Source: Prevotella fusca JCM 17724 (GTDB lineage: Bacteria > Bacteroidota > Bacteroidia > Bacteroidales > Bacteroidaceae). From it: a DNA stretch of 64,000 nucleotides. A model generated the notes under the pieces. That model was given only the letters and a program-made list of their open reading frames with translations. It was not told the DNA's origin and did no database searches. The first letter of the stretch is position 1. Every line of letters begins with the position of its first letter. The stretch is from positions 268,501 to 332,500 of the forward strand of contig NZ_CP012074.1 in NCBI RefSeq assembly GCF_001262015.1, written 5' to 3'. The translations under genes were made by a program, and so were the position numbers. Below are positions 11,858 through 21,216 of the stretch, piece by piece.

Positions 11858-11865
11858 CAAAGATA
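11858..11865 (-). promoter_or_regulatory. Probable -7 element for the C1 peptidase gene
   Basis: TATCTTTG on the minus strand, 50 nt upstream of the ATG. The -33 region is weak. Confidence 0.55.
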
Positions 11866-11955
11866 CTATTTATTTCTCATTGTACATGTAAGAAAGATGG
11901 AAAAACATCACGACTATGGGTAAAATTATCCATGGGAAGGACAGATGGCAATTTA

Positions 11956-12033
11956 TTTCCACGAAGAAAAAGAATTATTTTCATGAAAAGAAATAATTAT
12001 TTTCATGAAGAAAAATATTTCTTTTCATGAAAG
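11956..12033. repeat. 22-bp tandem array with a CATGAA palindrome core
   Basis: TTTTCATGAA occurs at 11978, 12000 and 12022, exactly 22 bp apart, and a degenerate TTTCCACGAA sits one more period upstream at 11956. Each core extends to a 10- to 12-bp palindrome, separated by A/T-rich DNA. The array lies in the 527-bp gap between the C1 peptidase gene and the ABC operon, about 200 bp before the operon's promoter. The sequence is unrelated to the other 22-bp arrays. Confidence 0.7.
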
Positions 12034-12213
12034 TAATTTGCCGAAAGTCACTAAACGAATCTGAAAAACACTTCTTCACGAAGACAAAAAGTCCCGTCAA
12101 CTCCTTTAGAACAGCACCTTTATGCTATGAGTAAAGCCTTGGATTAATGACTATTCAACAATGAACGGGAAAAAGAAAATCATCACCCAATCATCATTTT
12201 TTTACCAAAACGC

Positions 12214-12244
12214 TTGCAAGTATCAGATATTAATCCTACATTTG
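12214..12244 (+). promoter_or_regulatory. Promoter of the ABC-GIN-permease-GntR operon
   Basis: A CTTG -33 box (TTG at 12214-12216), a 20-bp spacer and the -7 box TACATTTG at 12237-12244. Transcription should start near 12251, inside the palindrome that follows. Confidence 0.7.
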
Positions 12245-12279
12245 CAGTGTATTATTAAAGTAGTACACCAATACACTGC
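12244..12279 (+). promoter_or_regulatory. Palindromic operator, probable GntR/YtrA autoregulatory site
   Basis: A perfect 10-bp inverted repeat, GCAGTGTATT at 12244-12253 and AATACACTGC at 12270-12279, with a 16-bp spacer. It abuts the -7 box and covers the expected start site, the classic place for a repressor. AGTGTA...TACACT half-sites are, from memory, those reported for YtrA-type GntR repressors. An extra TACAC half-site lies at 12264-12268 inside the spacer. The likely ligand protein is the GntR regulator encoded at the end of the same operon. Confidence 0.7.
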
Positions 12280-12335
12280 CGAAAACAATTAATGAAAACA
12301 GATAAAAACAACCCCTTAAAAAGAGAAAAAGACTT

Positions 12336-13157
12336 ATGATTCAAGTAAATGAACTGACTTTCAGCTATCCCGGAGGCAAACACAATGTGTTCGAGGGACT
12401 GAATCTGCAACTCAACGAAGACCGCATCTACGGTCTGTTAGGCAAGAACGGAATGGGAAAGAGTACCTTGCTATACCTTATAGCCGGGCTTCTGAAACCC
12501 AAGAATGGCAGCGTCATCGTTGACGGCTACACTGCTTCGTACCGCTATCCAGAGATGTTACAGGAGCTGTACATTGTGCCGGAGGAGTATGACCTACCCA
12601 GTATGTCACTCGCAAAGTACGCAAAGATTCACGAAGATTTCTATCCCCACTTCAACCAAGAGACCCTTAAGAAGTGCCTGGCCGACTTCGAAATGCCTGT
12701 AGACATTGACCTTAAACAACTCTCTATGGGACAGAAAAAGAAGGTCTATATGAGTTTTGCACTTGCTACCGGCTGCCACCTGCTCCTGATGGACGAGCCT
12801 ACTAACGGACTTGACATCCCGTCAAAGGCACTCTTCCGCAAGGTTGTGGCAGGCAATATGGCAGAAGATTCGTCGCTGATAATTTCTACTCATCAGGTGC
12901 ACGACGTTGAGCAGCTGCTTGACCATATCATTATCCTTGATAATTCACAAGTAATTGTGAATGCGTCAACTGAGGATATAACAAATGATTACACCTTCGG
13001 AATCCGCCAGCCTAACGAGATGGACGAAAGCGTACTCTATGCAGAGCCATCCATTCAAGGCAACAATGTGATTGCACGACGTCAGAAGGGTGACAACGAG
13101 ACTACTATCAATCTTGAATTGCTGTTCAATGCAGCAACAACAGGTAAACTTAAATAA
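12336..13157 (+). CDS. ABC transporter ATP-binding protein
   Basis: Cytoplasmic ATPase, 273 residues. The Walker A motif GLLGKNGMGKST spans residues 33-44, the signature is LSMGQKKK near residue 129, Walker B plus the D-loop is LLLMDEPTNGLD near 150-160, and the H-loop is STHQ. It resembles the YtrB/CcmA type paired with GntR-family regulators. The C-terminal 60 residues are not conserved in the family. It is the first gene of an operon with a GIN-domain lipoprotein, a six-helix membrane protein and a GntR regulator; the export substrate is unknown, and cell-envelope stress or antimicrobial response is the usual role. Confidence 0.92.
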   Translation: MIQVNELTFSYPGGKHNVFEGLNLQLNEDRIYGLLGKNGMGKSTLLYLIAGLLKPKNGSVIVDGYTASYRYPEMLQELYIVPEEYDLPSMSLAKYAKIHEDFYPHFNQETLKKCLADFEMPVDIDLKQLSMGQKKKVYMSFALATGCHLLLMDEPTNGLDIPSKALFRKVVAGNMAEDSSLIISTHQVHDVEQLLDHIIILDNSQVIVNASTEDITNDYTFGIRQPNEMDESVLYAEPSIQGNNVIARRQKGDNETTINLELLFNAATTGKLK

Positions 13158-13177
13158 AAACAAGGAGGACAACTTTT

Positions 13178-14029
13178 ATGAATACTACATTATCAAAAAC
13201 AATCAGAATCAGTCTTATTCTCGCTGCCTGCCTGTTCGTTTTCAGTTCCTGCATCCGTAAGAAAGCAGACTATGGGAAGGTGGTTACCAAGAATATCCCT
13301 GTTGAAAAGTTCCATGAATTAAATGTTGCAGCATTAGTTCCAGTTCATATCATACAAGGCAAGGAATGCAGTATAAAGGTAAAAGGACCGGAAGAACTGC
13401 TTTCATATATGAACTTCCATGTTGTAGAAGGAAAACTGGTTATCCAAATGAAGGAGCTGGATTCTGCATTTGGTATACCTTTCTATTCCTTCAAAACAGA
13501 TAAACTAACCAGCAAAATTGAAGTTTATGTCACTGCTCCTACCTTTACACACATGTTATTGGAAGGCTCCTCACCCATCATTTTCCCAGACTCTATTACA
13601 CTTGACAAGCTGAATATTACTTCTAACTTTGGGAGTAGTATCAACATAAATAAAATGATGATAAATCAGCTGAACATTTCCATTAATGGTGTTAGTGATG
13701 TAAATATCAAGAGTCTGACCGCCAAGCAAGCCAATTTTGACATCTCTGGGAACAGTGACATTAAAATGAACTCCGGACATGTAGACAATACCTCTTTCTC
13801 CATAGCAGGTAATGCTGACCTGAAAATAAGAAATCTGACAGCTAAGAAAGCCCGCTTTGCTGTTCCAGGGAATGCAGACTTAGACGTAAACTTCAACCGC
13901 ACGGACACGGCATCCTTCTACATAATGGGTAATGCTGATGGCAAGGTCACGGGGACAACACGTCAGCCTATACAAACGATAACAGAGGGTAAAGCCGTTA
14001 TCAAAGACGAAACAACAAGAATTAAATAA
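13178..14029 (+). CDS. GIN-domain (DUF2807) putative auto-transporter adhesin lipoprotein
   Basis: Lipoprotein of 283 residues with a type II signal peptide (lipobox FSSC, C25). The body is a DUF2807/GIN beta-helix: the opening EKFHELNVAALVPVHIIQG is characteristic, and repeated strands around IAGNADLKIRNLTAKKARF and VPGNADLDVNFN show the helical coils. Such proteins are common in Bacteroidetes; the function is unproven. It lies 20 bp after the ABC ATPase gene with an AAGGAGG-like ribosome-binding site (AAGGAGGA before the start), so it is translated efficiently and is part of the regulated operon. Confidence 0.85.
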   Translation: MNTTLSKTIRISLILAACLFVFSSCIRKKADYGKVVTKNIPVEKFHELNVAALVPVHIIQGKECSIKVKGPEELLSYMNFHVVEGKLVIQMKELDSAFGIPFYSFKTDKLTSKIEVYVTAPTFTHMLLEGSSPIIFPDSITLDKLNITSNFGSSININKMMINQLNISINGVSDVNIKSLTAKQANFDISGNSDIKMNSGHVDNTSFSIAGNADLKIRNLTAKKARFAVPGNADLDVNFNRTDTASFYIMGNADGKVTGTTRQPIQTITEGKAVIKDETTRIK

Positions 14030-14048
14030 ACATAAGGAGGATATAAAT

Positions 14049-14852
14049 ATGAAAAAATTTGATATAAACCGCTTCAGTAAAGTAATGAGCCGGCTCATCC
14101 TTGTTCGCCGCCGCTCTATCATCAAACTCTTCGCTGGTTTCCTCATAGGTTTCTTTGTCATTGCGATAATGTTTCTTCCGTTCTTTCACTGGTCTGCCAT
14201 GTCAGATGATGATATAAGAATTAGGTTATGGGGAATTTCACCTTTCATCAATGTAGTATTTGCAATGTCATTCTTCATAATAGCTACATTCATTATCAGC
14301 GACCTCGGTAAACGCCAGCAACGTATAAATGAAATGATGCTGCCTGCCACTAATCTTGAGAAGTTCCTGGCACGTGTCATACTCGTTTCCGTGGTTTATC
14401 CATTGCTTATTGCCATCGCCTTTATCGCTGCCGATGGATTGCAACAGCTGACAACAATGCTTATTTTCCATGGTGGAAGAGCTTCCTTGGTCGCAACGTG
14501 GTATGAAAACTGCCAAAGTTCAAGCACAGGTTCTCCATTATGGGTTAGGGCAGGAATAGTTCTTCTTACCAATTCATTCGCACTCTTAGGTGGTATGTTC
14601 TTCCGCAAGGCTGCATGGTTGAAGACGCTGATCAGCTTATTTGTCATTATTACCGGCATTGCAATAAGCCTCACGACTTTTGCCTATCTCCTTTACGAAC
14701 ATACTGACTACGAACTTGTCTTAACAGATGACACCCTTTCTTCTATCATCGGAAATCTTATCTGTTTGGGCTTGATTGTCTTGATGTACTGGTCTTCCTA
14801 CAAGATTTACACACGTCTGCAGGTTATCAACAACCGTTGGAGAAACTTTTAA
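14049..14852 (+). CDS. Predicted ABC transporter membrane protein
   Basis: Integral membrane protein of 267 residues with about six hydrophobic segments (roughly residues 35-55, 72-93, 116-137, 173-190, 198-218 and 233-252). It has no recognised catalytic motif; position and size make it the permease partner of the ATPase encoded two genes upstream. AAGGAGG stands just before the ATG, as for the preceding gene. Sequence-level homology was not recognised, so the permease role is inferred from context. Confidence 0.75.
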   Translation: MKKFDINRFSKVMSRLILVRRRSIIKLFAGFLIGFFVIAIMFLPFFHWSAMSDDDIRIRLWGISPFINVVFAMSFFIIATFIISDLGKRQQRINEMMLPATNLEKFLARVILVSVVYPLLIAIAFIAADGLQQLTTMLIFHGGRASLVATWYENCQSSSTGSPLWVRAGIVLLTNSFALLGGMFFRKAAWLKTLISLFVIITGIAISLTTFAYLLYEHTDYELVLTDDTLSSIIGNLICLGLIVLMYWSSYKIYTRLQVINNRWRNF

Positions 14853-14879
14853 TAAAGAGCTGATTAAAGATTAAGGCTT

Positions 14880-15239
14880 ATGAATTTCGAGAATAACAAG
14901 GCTATCTATGAGCAAATGGCTGACCGCCTTTGCGATGAGATTATAGCCGGAACATATAAAGCTGACGACCGAATACCGTCTGTCCGGGAGTATGCCGTTA
15001 TGCTGCAGGTGAATACCAACACGGCAGTAAAGGCCTACGAGCTGCTCTCCCGTAAGGAGATTATCTATAACCGGCGCGGTCTCGGTTACTTCGTCTCAGC
15101 TGGTGCACGTGAGCAGATTATGACTGCAAGGCGCAACACTTTCCTCAAACAGTCTCTTCCTTCCATCTTCCGTGAAATGAATCTGTTAGGAATAACAATG
15201 GAAGAGGTTGAAAAGGAATGGAACAAAACGCAACAATAA
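14880..15239 (+). CDS. GntR-family transcriptional regulator (YtrA type)
   Basis: DNA-binding regulator of 119 residues: an N-terminal winged helix-turn-helix (YEQMADRLCDEIIAGTY, then RIPSVREYAVMLQVNTNTAV) and only a short C-terminal helical tail. This is the YtrA subfamily, which lacks a large effector domain and usually represses a linked ABC transporter operon. It is the last gene of the operon, whereas it is first in many relatives. The palindrome at 12244-12279 is its likely operator, giving autorepression. Confidence 0.92.
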   Translation: MNFENNKAIYEQMADRLCDEIIAGTYKADDRIPSVREYAVMLQVNTNTAVKAYELLSRKEIIYNRRGLGYFVSAGAREQIMTARRNTFLKQSLPSIFREMNLLGITMEEVEKEWNKTQQ

Positions 15240-15308
15240 CAGCCTCTTTCTAACAAGAAACGGCTCATAATCAGTGAGAGTTTACTCTCCCATTCCGCTA
15301 TCTGATAA

Positions 15309-15349
15309 CAACAAATAGGGATGCACAGGCTGTGCATCCCTATTTGTTG
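15309..15349 (+). terminator. Terminator of the ABC-GntR operon
   Basis: A perfect 19-bp stem (15309-15327 with 15331-15349) with a 3-nt loop, ending in TATTTGTTG. It closes the operon about 70 bp after the GntR stop codon. Confidence 0.75.
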
Positions 15350-15452
15350 CAAACACTGTTTAAAGAATCGTTTTCTGCATAACTTCGTCTTCACCGTCTT
15401 ACGCTGTTTTATACGTTATAAGACAGCTTTTCTCACCCCGTCTCGTACTAAT

Positions 15453-15531
15453 GTGCTAACGTCCAGCACATGTGGTGCTGGTGGTCAGCACACATGGTGC
15501 TGTTAGTAAACACAACTCGTGTCGAGAATCC
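15453..15531 (+). repeat. Family I array, copy b
   Basis: Units begin GTGCT, GTGCT, GTGCT and GTGTC at 15453, 15475, 15497 and 15519, exactly 22 bp apart. The first two have perfect 5- to 6-bp arms (GTGCT with AGCAC, GTGCTG with CAGCAC). The outer leader, trailer and terminal repeats are degenerate or lost in this copy. It occupies the 420-bp gap between the GntR operon terminator and the 3' end of the SNF2 gene; nothing else was seen there. Confidence 0.7.
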
Positions 15532-15659
15532 AAAATGGCAGCAAACTCATTTAAACATATAATTGCATATCAAGCACTCCGCTTGACTATCTTCTGACCA
15601 TAAGAAATCAGAACTGCATATATGCTTGAGAGAAAGAAGAATTTGTTTATGGACATCTC

Positions 15660-18600
15660 TCACCTGTTATCCTGCAACAATTCGAGCAGTTCTTCCTGTG
15701 TCATTGCATGAGATATGTCAGAACCTTCAAGAAGTGAGTCTGAAAGGTTGCGCTTTGTCTTATGCAGACGAAGTATCTTCTCTTCGATGGTGTGCTGACT
15801 AATCAGGCGATAGACCGTTACATCCTGTTGTTGCCCTATACGATAGGCACGGTCAGTAGCCTGCTGTTCGATGGCAGGATTCCACCAAGGGTCAAGGTGA
15901 ACAACATAGTTAGCACCCGTAAGATTCAGTCCCAGTCCTCCAGCCTTCAGACTGATAAGGAAGAAGGGGCACTTTCCTGTCTGGAATTCCTTTACCAGCT
16001 TTTCACGCATAGCCATCGGTGTGCTTCCGTCAAGGTAAAGATAAGGAAGTTTGGCTTTATCCATAGCCTTCTTTACTTCCTCGAAGAAACTGGTAAACTG
16101 ACTGAAAACAAGCGCACGGTTACCGCTGTCGTTGAGACTCTCTGCCAAATCAATAAATGCTAGCACCTTACTGCTTGGTAACTTCCACTTCTTGTCAACC
16201 AACGAACAGCTACACGCCATCTGACGTAAACGAGTAATCTCGGCTAATGCACTCACCTTGTCAGTTTTGTTTTCAAGAAGACTTGCCTCCGTCTCACGCC
16301 TTTTAATCTCATACATAGCCATCTCCTCCGATGACAGTTCGACTGGGAGTTTTATTTCGTTCTTTGCTGGTAATTCGTCAATGACCTCTGCTTTCGTTCT
16401 ACGCAAAAGGAAGGGAGAAATCAGACGACGTAACTGGCTTTGGCGTGCTTTGTCGTTATCTCCTTCAATAGGCTGGATAAATTTCTTCCTGAACTGTTCG
16501 GCACTTCCCAGAAGTCCGGGGTTGATAAACTGGAAAAGGTTCCATAACTCTGCAAGATGGTTCTGAATAGGAGTACCCGTAAGAATAACCTTGCGTTGTG
16601 CCTGTAACTGCATTGCCGACTTTGACATCTTCGTGTTGGCATTCTTGATGGTGTGTGCTTCGTCAAGACAGACCACATTCCATTCCCTCCCAACGAGGTC
16701 CTCCTGCTGAATATTCAACAAACCATACGTGGTGATAATAACATCTCCTGCCTTTGCCTCCTTAATATCTTTTGGACGATCCTCACTCTGATTGAGAACA
16801 GTGAGGTTCAGTGTCGGTGCAAATCGCTGAAGTTCATTGCGCCAGTTAGGTACGACAGAGGATGGTGCTACAATCAGCGAAGCTCCGTTTTCGCTCTGTT
16901 CAAGAAGCAGGGCGATGGTTTGAATGGTCTTTCCCAATCCCATGTCGTCAGCAAGACAGACACCTGCTCCCCATGCCGTCAGCCTTGACATCCATTCAAA
17001 TCCCTCTTCCTGATAGTCACGTAGCTGTGCCTGCAAGGTCTTGGGCACAACAGGAACCTTCTTGCTGCACGCTTCAATTCGCTGGCGTAAGGTATCCATA
17101 GCCTCATTACGCTTTATATTCAAGGACGAATCATCCAGCAAGTCGCCTAACAAAGAGACTGCAGCAGGTGCCATCTGCAGATGTGAACGATTTTCGGTCG
17201 TTACTGTGTCAAGCCGTTTAAGTATGCGTGAGAGCTGGGTGCTTATTGTAATAAATTCATTATCACCGACAAGAATATACTTCTGATGAGCACTCTGACG
17301 CATCAGTCCGAGCAGCTTCTGAAGAGAAATGACCTGCCCCTCGCTGATTTCAACATCACCTTCTACCTCAAACCAATTGTTCTTCGACTTAAAAGAAATC
17401 TGAGCAGCACTACTGCTGATGCCCGGATAATACTTTATCTTACTACCTTCAGCCCATTCCATCATGCAAACATCACGGTGTTCCTTACACCACTGAATGA
17501 AAGGTAGCATCGTGTAGATAGGAAGTGTTATAGAATCCGTAATACTTTGAGGCTTCCATACTTCGCCTTCATCAAAGAACTCTGCTTCAACCAGACCCTC
17601 ATTTATCATTTTAAGACAATCCCGCTCTTTCTTCAGGTTACGAACCAATTGCACCTTCTTATGCTCCTGCTCTGCAATAGTGGTGACATTTCCCTTTCCT
17701 GGAACAAAGCAAAGACTATCAGATATACGCACCAGGGCAGTAAGTTGGAAACAGTTGTTTGCAGTGGAAACAACACGGAGTGTTATACAAGGTTGTACAT
17801 CAACACGCTGCAAGTCGTCAAGCTCAGCCACCATATTGGAGTGGATTTCCGTCTTTCCTCCTACAGCCTTAATCAGTTGAACCAGCAAGGTCTCGGCTTC
17901 AGCTGGATAAATCTCTTGTGCCAGAATTTCCTTATAAGTCTTATATTCAAACTCAGATGGGGTAAAGATTGAATAGTCTGTTTCTGAATTCTTCTTATAA
18001 AAGAAAGATGATTTCTCACCTCTTTGTAATTCTTCTACATTCGTAGAGACACTGAAAGAACCATCCGAACGTTTATCTATAACAAGGTGTGGCTTGTCCT
18101 TATGAACCTTCACAGGCTGCAAGTCGTAGTTAGAACCAGTGTAAATGTGGTCACAATCAACAAAAAGATATAGATACTTTTCAATATAGACACTATATTC
18201 CCACGAAAAGATCCCTTCTTTAATACGCTGATCAACACTGTCCAAGCCCGGAACATCCAGATTTATAAGTTCACGAACAGAAAGCTCTTTGCCCACAGAC
18301 CAACTACCATTTTTCAATCTACGTTTAAGAATGGGAACAACAATTCCATAACGCAACAGATACACGAGCATTGTGTCTCGAACAGTCTCTGCCGTTTGGT
18401 TCTCTGCTGTTTGATTCTCTGCAATTAGCGTTTCAAGTCGAAGCTGCCAAAGAGATTTTACTTCTAATCGGCTCAACAGCGATGTGCCACCGAAGTCCTT
18501 TACCAAATCTGCTTCAGAAGAGTTACTCCCCATAACACCCGTTTCAAGTTGCAAGAAAGCCCAGTTAGGTGGATTCGTTGGCTTGGTTGCCTTTTTCGGA

Positions 18601-19691
18601 AGTATGCCAAAAGACGGATACATCGTCCAAGTAAGCCAGGATACCATCTGCATATCTGGCTCCTTGCACAATTCAAGATAAGACTCTTTTCGTATATTCG
18701 CATCAGACTTATCATAAAAATAAGCCTTCAACGGTTGTACAAGGAAGTATGTAGGCGTGTATTCCCTATCCCCATTACGCTTCATCATCGTTTCTAACTT
18801 CTTCAGTGAGGTCTCAGTGTTAGTGAAGATAGCTGCAATTGCGAAATAATAATTGGCAATAGGGTTTACGAAAAGTCCCTTAATTGGGGCTACCTTGTTG
18901 TTAGCGGTCATCACCTTGGTGTATAGCTTATAGGCCAAAGCGTAATCCCCTTTATACAATGCACCAATCGCTGCTATCTGAAGTGTAAAGATATTGCTTA
19001 CAGATGTTTTGAGGTTAATACAGATTTTACCCGTACCTAAATAGTAATAATAAGCAAAGACTGATTCTAAATCGCTTTTTTTAGCTACACTATTGTCTGT
19101 TTTTTTACGGCTGAAAACAAGTCCTTTTAAATATTCCCAGTCCATTATCCTATCCTGAGACATTGCCATACGAAGAGTCGCATTCAGGACAAAAGACAAT
19201 AATTCTGTGGACATTGATAGAAAGAAAGTCTCGTATTCTCTTTCATCAATCAAGTTAAGGCAACAGTCATTGAACGTTTCTAAGACTTGCGCATAGGAAG
19301 TCGATATTGCTTCCTTTGCATTTGGCGCAATATAATATATTATCAAACGCACCAAAGGAGATGGGTTGTCATTATTATAAGTCTTCTTGTAAAGGCTGCG
19401 AATATTCTGCAATAATAGGCTGTTTTCTTCTTTGAAAAGTTCAAAGAGAGAAGGTATCAACATATCCTTATTTATATACAAGACTTTTCCACCTCCGTAA
19501 TAGTGAAGATTTTCTTCTACCAGTAATCCATCGGTCATTAACCTTTCAAAAGCCAAATCGGAAAGAGATGGCAACATTATCTTTTCCAACAAGTTTAATA
19601 GTTTTTTCTTAGTTTGGCCATATTGGTAAAAATAAGCCATCAACATAAGGAATGTGCGCTCGTTGGAATTAAGAGAAGAGAATGAAAGCAT
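15660..19691 (-). CDS. Large SNF2/HepA-family DNA helicase-like ATPase
   Basis: DNA-dependent ATPase of 1343 residues. The C-terminal 460 residues hold the complete SWI2/SNF2 motor: motif I DDMGLGKT (K921), motif II DEAH (D1010-H1013), LTGTPIQNHLAELW, QFTSFFEEV, GLGLNLT and the closing DRAYRIGQ. The N-terminal 870 residues match nothing I recognise and include helical segments. An in-frame 15-bp duplication gives ENQTAENQTAE near residue 425. Bacterial relatives act in RNA polymerase recycling or in defence; here there is no defence neighbour. ATG at 19691; monocistronic. Confidence 0.9.
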   Translation of the reverse strand: MLSFSSLNSNERTFLMLMAYFYQYGQTKKKLLNLLEKIMLPSLSDLAFERLMTDGLLVEENLHYYGGGKVLYINKDMLIPSLFELFKEENSLLLQNIRSLYKKTYNNDNPSPLVRLIIYYIAPNAKEAISTSYAQVLETFNDCCLNLIDEREYETFFLSMSTELLSFVLNATLRMAMSQDRIMDWEYLKGLVFSRKKTDNSVAKKSDLESVFAYYYYLGTGKICINLKTSVSNIFTLQIAAIGALYKGDYALAYKLYTKVMTANNKVAPIKGLFVNPIANYYFAIAAIFTNTETSLKKLETMMKRNGDREYTPTYFLVQPLKAYFYDKSDANIRKESYLELCKEPDMQMVSWLTWTMYPSFGILPKKATKPTNPPNWAFLQLETGVMGSNSSEADLVKDFGGTSLLSRLEVKSLWQLRLETLIAENQTAENQTAETVRDTMLVYLLRYGIVVPILKRRLKNGSWSVGKELSVRELINLDVPGLDSVDQRIKEGIFSWEYSVYIEKYLYLFVDCDHIYTGSNYDLQPVKVHKDKPHLVIDKRSDGSFSVSTNVEELQRGEKSSFFYKKNSETDYSIFTPSEFEYKTYKEILAQEIYPAEAETLLVQLIKAVGGKTEIHSNMVAELDDLQRVDVQPCITLRVVSTANNCFQLTALVRISDSLCFVPGKGNVTTIAEQEHKKVQLVRNLKKERDCLKMINEGLVEAEFFDEGEVWKPQSITDSITLPIYTMLPFIQWCKEHRDVCMMEWAEGSKIKYYPGISSSAAQISFKSKNNWFEVEGDVEISEGQVISLQKLLGLMRQSAHQKYILVGDNEFITISTQLSRILKRLDTVTTENRSHLQMAPAAVSLLGDLLDDSSLNIKRNEAMDTLRQRIEACSKKVPVVPKTLQAQLRDYQEEGFEWMSRLTAWGAGVCLADDMGLGKTIQTIALLLEQSENGASLIVAPSSVVPNWRNELQRFAPTLNLTVLNQSEDRPKDIKEAKAGDVIITTYGLLNIQQEDLVGREWNVVCLDEAHTIKNANTKMSKSAMQLQAQRKVILTGTPIQNHLAELWNLFQFINPGLLGSAEQFRKKFIQPIEGDNDKARQSQLRRLISPFLLRRTKAEVIDELPAKNEIKLPVELSSEEMAMYEIKRRETEASLLENKTDKVSALAEITRLRQMACSCSLVDKKWKLPSSKVLAFIDLAESLNDSGNRALVFSQFTSFFEEVKKAMDKAKLPYLYLDGSTPMAMREKLVKEFQTGKCPFFLISLKAGGLGLNLTGANYVVHLDPWWNPAIEQQATDRAYRIGQQQDVTVYRLISQHTIEEKILRLHKTKRNLSDSLLEGSDISHAMTQEELLELLQDNR

Positions 19692-19765
19692 AGAAAAAAT
19701 ACTTATAATTAAAGATGTAGTCTTGTTAAGCCTTATAGGACTGGATATTTATGAGGGTATACAAA

Positions 19766-19826
19766 AAACCTATGGTATCAGGAATGTACTTATATGAAAG
19801 AGTTACATTCAAGTTACCATAGGTTT
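19766..19826 (-). terminator. Long hairpin terminator after recA
   Basis: A perfect 12-bp outer stem (AAACCTATGGTA at 19766-19777 and its complement at 19815-19826) encloses an inner GAATGTA/TACATTC stem. On the minus strand a TTTTTT run follows, the form of an intrinsic terminator for recA. Confidence 0.75.
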
Positions 19827-19833
19827 GTGCTTA

Positions 19834-20859
19834 TTACTTCGTCTGCTCGACAATTGCATTCTTGATCAAGCCTTCCAGCTCTTCTGCAAGCTCTGGATTG
19901 TCCTTGATCATTGTCTTTGTAGCATCACGTCCCTGTGCGAGTTTAGTTCCGTTGTAGCTGAACCAGCTGCCACTCTTCTGAATGATGCCGTACTGAACAC
20001 CCAAGTCGACAATCTCACCAATCTTTGAGATACCCTCACCGAAGGTAATCTCGAACTCTGCCTTACGGAAAGGAGGTGCTACCTTGTTCTTTACAATCTT
20101 CACACGTACTTGATTACCGATAACCTGATCGCCATCCTTGATAGATGTAACACGGCGGATATCAAGGCGTACAGAGCTGTAGAACTTCAGTGCGTTACCA
20201 CCTGTCGTTGTCTCTGGATTACCAAACATCACGCCAATCTTCTCACGCAACTGGTTGATGAAGATGCAGCATGTATTGGTCTTTGAGATGGTTGAGGTGA
20301 GTTTACGCAATGCTTGACTCATCAGTCGTGCCTGCAGACCTACTGCGGAGTCACCCATGTCGCCTTCAATCTCCTTCTTTGGAGTCAATGCTGCAACTGA
20401 GTCAACAACAAGAATGTCAATCGCAGAAGAGCGAATCAGCTGGTCTGCAATCTCCAAAGCCTGCTCACCATTGTCTGGCTGGGAAATCCAAAGATTATCA
20501 ACATCCACACCCAACTTCTCTGCGTAGAAACGGTCGAAGGCGTGCTCAGCATCAATGAAAGCAGCAATACCGCCCTGCTTCTGTGCTTCAGCAATGGCAT
20601 GGATAGCTAATGTTGTCTTACCAGAACTCTCTGGACCATAGATTTCAATGATTCTACCACGTGGATAACCACCCACTCCGAGTGCTGTATCAAGTGCAAC
20701 ACTACCTGTCGGGATAACCTCCACCTGTTCTATCTGTTCGTCGCCCATACGCATAATGGACCCTTTACCAAAGTCTTTTTCTATCTTAGACATTGCTGCC
20801 TGCAAGGCTTTCAGTTTTCCTTCAGCTGCCGATGTCGTACCTGTATCTTCTTTTGCCAT
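19834..20859 (-). CDS. recA: Recombinase RecA
   Basis: Strand-exchange ATPase of homologous recombination and SOS signalling, 341 residues, full length for the family. Walker A is GPESSGKTT (K81), MAW-like residues are [19 protein letters not shown], and loop 2 includes [20 protein letters not shown]. It follows a TfoX-domain gene by 32 bp and a polyamine gene upstream, so it is probably cotranscribed with them. No LexA-like box was identified. Confidence 0.98.
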   Translation of the reverse strand: MAKEDTGTTSAAEGKLKALQAAMSKIEKDFGKGSIMRMGDEQIEQVEVIPTGSVALDTALGVGGYPRGRIIEIYGPESSGKTTLAIHAIAEAQKQGGIAAFIDAEHAFDRFYAEKLGVDVDNLWISQPDNGEQALEIADQLIRSSAIDILVVDSVAALTPKKEIEGDMGDSAVGLQARLMSQALRKLTSTISKTNTCCIFINQLREKIGVMFGNPETTTGGNALKFYSSVRLDIRRVTSIKDGDQVIGNQVRVKIVKNKVAPPFRKAEFEITFGEGISKIGEIVDLGVQYGIIQKSGSWFSYNGTKLAQGRDATKTMIKDNPELAEELEGLIKNAIVEQTK

Positions 20860-20891
20860 ATACTATTATCTTGTTTTTGATTGATAAAACA

Positions 20892-21212
20892 TTATTTATT
20901 CTTCTTTCTACTCTTCGGATAAGGCAACACCTCTGCCAAGACCTTAACGACCTTGACAGCAAAATCAGACCTTGAAACATCTAAAACATAGTGTTCCTTA
21001 GCTCCTTCATAAGGGAATCCACGTTCGGCAGATTCCATCATTGACTTAATTGCCTCGTGTTCTTTGACATAAGGTATATTGTCACAAACTATGATAACAG
21101 GCTTTTCGTCAACATAAACCATGTAGTCACCAAACATCTTCCTACATCTCACAGTCCCTGCAGCAGCTATCTGACTACTGACAAATTCAATAAAGTCTAA
21201 AGAGCAAGCCAT
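20892..21212 (-). CDS. TfoX N-terminal domain protein
   Basis: Small cytoplasmic protein of 106 residues consisting of only the TfoX N-terminal domain (MFGDYMVYVDEKPVIIVCDN and the YVKEHE region). Two-domain TfoX/Sxy activates competence with CRP in gammaproteobacteria; the stand-alone N-terminal domain has no established role. It lies between a carboxynorspermidine dehydrogenase-like gene (4-bp gap) and recA (32-bp gap), which places it in one operon with both. Confidence 0.85.
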   Translation of the reverse strand: MACSLDFIEFVSSQIAAAGTVRCRKMFGDYMVYVDEKPVIIVCDNIPYVKEHEAIKSMMESAERGFPYEGAKEHYVLDVSRSDFAVKVVKVLAEVLPYPKSRKKNK

Positions 21213-21216
21213 CTTC

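Noticed and set aside
15240..15660. Possible tRNA or small RNA gene between the GntR operon and the SNF2 gene
   Set aside because: The strong hairpin there is a terminator and the rest is a family I array; no cloverleaf was found there, and none was spotted elsewhere in the window.
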